Part shown: positions 14,704 through 15,065 of the stretch, one piece after another | Numbering within the stretch: the first letter of the stretch is position 1 | Layout: each line of letters starts with the position of its first letter | DNA from: Flavobacteriaceae bacterium | Lineage (GTDB): Bacteria > Bacteroidota > Bacteroidia > Flavobacteriales > Weeksellaceae | Assembly (NCBI GenBank): GCA_031273305.1 | Contig: JAISSC010000161.1 | Span: 1 to 15,065, forward strand | Reading direction: 5' to 3' | Length of the DNA: 15,065 nucleotides | Notes under the pieces: generated by a model | Seen by the model: the letters and a program-made list of their open reading frames with translations, nothing else | The model's database searches: none | What the model was told of the DNA's origin: nothing | Translations under genes and position numbers: made by a program

Positions 14704-14708
14704 GGATG

Positions 14709-14716
14709 CAAAGGTA
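14709..14716 (-). promoter_or_regulatory. -7 box for the ABC exporter, implying a leaderless or near-leaderless mRNA
   Basis: TAccTTTG on the minus strand ends 5 nt before the ATG at 14703. Starts of transcription lie a few bases after this box in Bacteroidota, so the message would begin at or next to the start codon. No TTTG is evident at -33. Confidence 0.45.
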
Positions 14717-14754
14717 AATATACAAAACCTGAAATTGCATATAATAACAAATAA

Positions 14755-14789
14755 AAAGTGTAACTAATTTTTACATTGAATTACACTTT
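14755..14789. terminator. Possible bidirectional terminator hairpin
   Basis: AAAGTGTAA (14755-14763) pairs perfectly with TTACACTTT (14781-14789) across a 17-nt loop; T-rich sequence follows on both strands (atttttatg on plus, tttttattt on minus). It could end a minus-strand gene lying beyond the right edge. Confidence 0.4.
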
Positions 14790-15065
14790 ATTTTTATGAT
14801 AATAATTTAACGTGAGTTCGGGATAAGAGATTTATAAAAGGTTCTAATTAGTATATTTAATTAATTGAATTTTAAATGATTATTGTTTGTTGAGATTGCC
14901 GCACTCCACTACGTTGCGAGCGCAGCGTGGCAACCCCGCAAAGACAACGGCACGCCGGACACTATGACGTTATCCTTATTCTACCGAGCTTGAATCCCTA
15001 ATGGGATAAAATTTGGCAAGCATAATTATTCGTTCGTGGTTGTACATCCCATCGGGATGTTAGCT
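14790..15065. other. Gene-free right edge with REP-like repeats
   Basis: No gene is seen. The AT-rich part to about 14890 is followed by the repeat block described separately. Confidence 0.6.
14896..15060. repeat. REP-like hairpin block
   Basis: Three hairpins: TTGCC...GGCAA (14896-14900/14929-14933) enclosing ACGTTGCGAGCGCAGCGT (14911-14928); ATCCC-TAAT-GGGAT (14994-15007); and ACATCCC-ATC-GGGATGT (15044-15060). GC content is well above the surroundings for the first. They look like dispersed intergenic repeats rather than genes. Confidence 0.6.

Overview
The window looks like chromosomal DNA from a member of the Bacteroidota, probably a flavobacterium. The evidence is several promoters with the Bacteroidota -7 box TAnnTTTG, almost no Shine-Dalgarno sequences, a DUF3276/PUR-family gene next to an MdlB-like ABC exporter, a TonB-dependent receptor with thiamine (TPP) riboswitch control, a ComEC without its metallo-beta-lactamase domain, and intergenic repeats of a type I associate with flavobacteria. 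Genus cannot be fixed from this sequence alone; a Weeksellaceae-like organism is a guess.

Region 1 (1-3425) is a tandem array of three related minus-strand genes, read in the order C (2367-3383), B (1153-2331), A (1116 to beyond position 1). Each encodes a signal peptide followed by seven repeats of about 40 residues built on VYVAG...LWKNGV.Q.L...SVFVSG. I interpret these as secreted seven-bladed beta-propellers with velcro closure. A and B carry a BIG2-type Ig-like domain between the signal peptide and the propeller; C lacks it, and the missing piece is bounded in B by a 9-bp direct repeat. Near-identical 35-36-bp leaders separate the genes, and blade sequences look exchanged between copies.

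Region 2 (3426-3994) has no gene. It holds a 13-bp inverted repeat, a flavobacterial-type intergenic repeat and a 112-bp MITE-like element with 17-bp inverted ends that appears to split it.

Region 3 (3995-6065): hypD and a NiCoT-type nickel permease form a two-gene minus-strand operon, which suggests [NiFe]-hydrogenase maturation, although no other hyp gene is nearby. Two equally spaced dyads lie upstream. tRNA-Asp(GTC) follows on the plus strand with a clear promoter and terminator.

Region 4 (6171-8811): comEC (plus) converges on, and overlaps by 11 bp, a periplasmic thioredoxin-fold gene (minus).

Region 5 (8885-11195): a TonB-dependent receptor with a complete TPP riboswitch (aptamer, antiterminator, terminator) in its leader, so it probably imports thiamine or a thiamine precursor across the outer membrane.

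Region 6 (11196-15065): REP-like hairpins, an NlpC/P60 lipoprotein, a PUR-family nucleic-acid-binding gene with a strong terminator, an ABC exporter half-transporter with a possible leaderless start, and another REP-like block at the right edge.
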